Below are positions 61,760 to 64,000 of a stretch of 64,000 nt of DNA, piece by piece. The notes under the pieces were generated by a model. The model was not told where the DNA came from and ran no database searches. It was given only the letters and a program-made list of their open reading frames with translations. The translations under genes and the position numbers were made by a program. How positions within the stretch are numbered: the stretch's first letter is position 1; each line of letters starts with the position of its first letter. The stretch is from Mycolicibacterium moriokaense (GTDB lineage Bacteria > Actinomycetota > Actinomycetes > Mycobacteriales > Mycobacteriaceae), in the NCBI RefSeq assembly GCF_010726085.1, contig NZ_AP022560.1, positions 5,828,001 to 5,892,000 of the forward strand, in the 5' to 3' direction.

Positions 61760-63099
61760 GCCCGAACTCCACGACGGATCGAAAATCGCCTGCCGGCGCG
61801 CCTGGCCGCAACGTCTTTGCGCTGACGTGCGCGGTAGTCGGCGATCGCGCGGCCGTAGCTTTCCAGCAGGGCGTCGACGGTGCGGGCCCACGAGAACGTG
61901 GCGGCGTGTCCGACGGCGGCGTCGCTCATGGTCTGCGGGCCTCGGTCCAGTAGCGCACCGATGGCCTTCGCCCAGTCGTCGACGTCGTGGCCGTCGACCA
62001 GCGTCCCGGTGACCCCGTCGCGCACCGCGACCGGCAGCCCGCCGACAGCCGCGGCGACCACCGGGGTGCCACAGGCCTGCGCCTCGATGGCGACGAGTCC
62101 GAACGACTCCGAATAGCTGGGCACGGCAACCAAATCGGCGGCCCGATATACCTCGACGAGTCGCTCGCGCGACTGCGGCGGCAGGAACGTCACATGTGCG
62201 GAGATACCCAGTTCCTCGGCCAATCGAATCAACGACTCGGGCGCGGCCAGTCCGCTGCCGGACGGTCCGCCCGCGACCAGCACCCGCAGCGCGCTGAACC
62301 GGTCGGTGAGCCGAGCGGCCGCGCGCAGCAACACATCCGGCGCCTTCAGCGGTTGGATCCGCCCCACGAACGCCAGCACCTGCTCGTCATCGGACAGGCC
62401 GAGTGCGGCACGGGCGGCGGCGCGATCGCCGGGCGTGAACACTTCGAGGTCGACACCGGGGTGGACGACGTCGATGCGGGCGGGGTCGGCGTTATGCAGC
62501 GAAACCAGTTGCTGCGCTTCGGTTTCGGTGTTGACGATCAGCCGGTCGGCCTCGTCGACCACCTGTTGTTCACCGACCGCGCGCAACGGCGGCTCGGGAG
62601 CGTCGCCGTCGGCCAGCGCCGCGTTCTTCACCGCGGCCAGGGTGTGCGCGGTGTGCACGAGCGGGACCGCCCATCGGTCGCGTGCCAACCAACCCACCTG
62701 ACCCGACAGCCAGTAATGCGAATGCACGATGTCGTAGTAGCCGGGCTCGTGGGTGGCCTCGGCGCGCAGTACGCCTGCGGTGAAGGCGCACAACTGGGTG
62801 GGCAGGTCGTATTTGTCCAGGCCTTCGAACGGGCCGGCGACGACGTTGCGAACGAGCACCCCCGGCGCCACGTGGACGACGGGCGCATCGGTAGACGACG
62901 TCGCCCTGGTGAAGATCTCCACCTCGACCCCGCGCCGAGCCATGTGCAGCGCGCTCTGCAGGACGTAGACGTTCATCCCGCCTGCGTCGCCGGTGCCGGG
63001 CTGCGCCAAGGGCGACGTGTGCACCGACAACACGGCTACTCGTCGGGGAACCCCGAGACCGGCGACGTCCGGTCGGCTCAGATCCGTGGCTGGGCGCAC
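61756..63099 (-). CDS. mshA: D-inositol-3-phosphate glycosyltransferase
   Basis: A 447-residue GT4 enzyme starting mycothiol synthesis by adding GlcNAc to inositol-3-phosphate. It has [40 protein letters not shown] and the nucleotide-sugar motif [23 protein letters not shown] start. It is the first gene of the mshA, YbjN, gpmA run and lies 36 bases downstream of a ROK regulator gene. Confidence 0.95.
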   Translation of the reverse strand: MRPATDLSRPDVAGLGVPRRVAVLSVHTSPLAQPGTGDAGGMNVYVLQSALHMARRGVEVEIFTRATSSTDAPVVHVAPGVLVRNVVAGPFEGLDKYDLPTQLCAFTAGVLRAEATHEPGYYDIVHSHYWLSGQVGWLARDRWAVPLVHTAHTLAAVKNAALADGDAPEPPLRAVGEQQVVDEADRLIVNTETEAQQLVSLHNADPARIDVVHPGVDLEVFTPGDRAAARAALGLSDDEQVLAFVGRIQPLKAPDVLLRAAARLTDRFSALRVLVAGGPSGSGLAAPESLIRLAEELGISAHVTFLPPQSRERLVEVYRAADLVAVPSYSESFGLVAIEAQACGTPVVAAAVGGLPVAVRDGVTGTLVDGHDVDDWAKAIGALLDRGPQTMSDAAVGHAATFSWARTVDALLESYGRAIADYRARQRKDVAARRAGRRFSIRRGVRA

Positions 63100-63135
63100 A
63101 CAGTCATGTCTACACCGTGCGGTGACGGCGGTTTG

Positions 63136-64000
63136 TCACGCACTCACTTCGGGGCGTCGGTTCAGCGCCCGCTTCATCGCCCCGATCGGATCGGCGTAGA
63201 GCCCGACGAGGGACACCACACCGGCGCCGGCCTCCTGCACCCGGTTGCCGAACGCCGTCAACCGGATCTGCCGCGGCGGCATCACCGACCGTGCGGCGTA
63301 GGCCGCCTCGACCAGTTCCATGCCCTCCGGATACTCGGTGAAGGCCTGGCCACCGACCACAAGATCGTCGGGATTGAGCATGTCGCGCAGCAGGGCCACG
63401 GCCTCGCCCAGCACCCTGGCCCGCTCGGCGAGCAGCGCCTGCGCTTGCTCATTGCCTCCCCTGGCGGCACGCAGCACCGCCGACATCGTCGACGATGGCC
63501 CGTCGCCTGCGATGATCCGTGCCTTGCGGGCGGCGATCAGCACGGCCTCGTCGCTCACGGTGGACTCCAGCTGACCGGTGCCACCGAGGAGTTCGGAGTG
63601 GGCGGGCAGCGCGGCGATGGTGCCGGGACCGCTCGCGGGTGAGTGCACCCGTCCGCCGATGGACAGCGCGTAGCCGACGGTCTCGCGGGCGTAGACGTAG
63701 AGGCTGGTCGAGCTGGCCGCCGGGGCCACGCCCGCGATCTCGTTGACGGGCAGCCGACGCGCACCGAGCAGCAGTTCGGCACCGGCCATCGCGTCGACGT
63801 GCGAGGCGACCGACACCGGCAGTCCGAGCGCCTCGGCGAGCACCGGGCCGACGGGGGCGTCCGACCAGCCCAGCCGCGGATGGTCGAGGTAGCCCGTCGC
63901 GCTGTCGACGACACCGCCCGCGGCGACACCGACCCACAGCGGGCGGCGGCGGTGCCAGCGGGCCAGATAGCGACGGGCGCTGGCCGCCAGTGAGGCCAGC
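63136..64000 (-). CDS. ROK-family transcriptional regulator/sugar-binding protein (Rv0485-like; N-terminus off the right edge)
   Basis: At least 287 residues, open to the right edge. ROK fold: WVGVAAGGVVDSATGYL opens the visible part, then APVGPVLAEALG, NEIAGVAPAASS and a tail MLNPDDLVVGGQAF. The N-terminal HTH, if present, is outside the window. An internal ATG at 63843 is not the start. ROK proteins sense sugars; beside mshA it may respond to an inositol or amino-sugar signal. Confidence 0.82.
   Translation of the reverse strand, partial: LASLAASARRYLARWHRRRPLWVGVAAGGVVDSATGYLDHPRLGWSDAPVGPVLAEALGLPVSVASHVDAMAGAELLLGARRLPVNEIAGVAPAASSTSLYVYARETVGYALSIGGRVHSPASGPGTIAALPAHSELLGGTGQLESTVSDEAVLIAARKARIIAGDGPSSTMSAVLRAARGGNEQAQALLAERARVLGEAVALLRDMLNPDDLVVGGQAFTEYPEGMELVEAAYAARSVMPPRQIRLTAFGNRVQEAGAGVVSLVGLYADPIGAMKRALNRRPEVSA

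Noticed and set aside
61987..63642. 551-codon plus-strand open frame opposite mshA
   Set aside because: MshA and the ROK protein have strong motifs on the other strand; this frame is a shadow.
1..64000. CRISPR array, tRNA, rRNA or insertion sequence
   Set aside because: No spaced repeat array, clover-leaf sequence or transposase found on reading both strands; a tRNA scan would settle it.

Overview
The window comes from a high-GC actinobacterium and is almost certainly a Mycolicibacterium (fast-growing Mycobacterium). GTG and TTG starts are frequent, and ATGA/GTGA stop-start overlaps are very common. The family content is mycobacterial: mycothiol glycosyltransferase MshA, SenX3-RegX3, menaquinone MenA, WS/DGAT acyltransferase, deazaflavin-dependent reductases and the 33-residue ribosomal protein bS22. 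From about 13.9 kb to the right edge most genes can be matched, from memory of that genome, to the M. tuberculosis block Rv0485-Rv0536 in inverted order. The Rv names used here are recalled family matches and were not looked up. I see no tRNA, rRNA, insertion sequence, prophage or CRISPR array. No gap between genes exceeds about 270 bases.

Layout. 1-3.8 kb is accessory: a sulfonate-type substrate-binding lipoprotein (cut by the left edge), an AprB-like ferredoxin and a GntR regulator, then a PPOX protein, a 5'-truncated SDR and a TetR. 3.8-10.8 kb holds a cell-envelope sugar locus: polytopic GT-C-like protein, haem/molybdenum-cofactor membrane oxidoreductase and its small membrane partner, SAM methyltransferase, TIGR04282 protein, GT2 and a two-component system. 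10.9-24.6 kb holds an F420-type reductase, MFS pump, nitronate monooxygenase, GalE3, methylthioadenosine phosphorylase, MenA, DUF1214/TetR/sulfotransferase, a NarL-type regulator with a stand-alone receiver and a GAF kinase, and a class-V aminotransferase. 24.6-31.9 kb is a translationally coupled run for haem and cytochrome c: hemL, phosphatase, TlpA-like lipoprotein, ccdA, resB, ccsB and a ParA-like ATPase. 31.9-41.1 kb is accessory: DivIVA-like membrane protein, secreted micro-protein, seven-bladed beta-propeller protein, P450/PPOX pair, TetR/MpaB pair and WS/DGAT. 41.1-48.0 kb carries the tetrapyrrole operon (glutaredoxin-like, hemA, hemC, cysG/hemD, hemB, small membrane proteins). 48.0-64.0 kb is core: SerB-like phosphatase, FAS1-like dehydratase, acyltransferase, GalE2-like protein, bS22, BldC-like HTH, proC, thioesterase, TIM-barrel isomerase, acidic membrane protein, ppx, Cys-rich protein, YciI, senX3-regX3, gpmA, YbjN, mshA and a ROK regulator cut by the right edge.

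How it works together. Two coupled operons make haem and mature c-type cytochromes, and MenA supplies the quinone for the same respiratory chain. Methylthioadenosine phosphorylase, GalE3, the TIGR04282 protein, GT2 and the GT-C-like protein are the set expected for making and attaching the methylthioxylose cap of lipoarabinomannan. The fused haem-b/molybdopterin protein beside them could change the oxidation state of that thioether. This is the most interesting hypothesis in the window. Other points worth checking are a terminator-like hairpin inside the resB reading frame, a clean palindromic operator before the mpaB-tetR pair, an AT-rich palindrome upstream of the BldC-like gene, a palindromic repeat at two convergent gene junctions, and a truncated secreted micro-protein coupled to the DivIVA-like gene.
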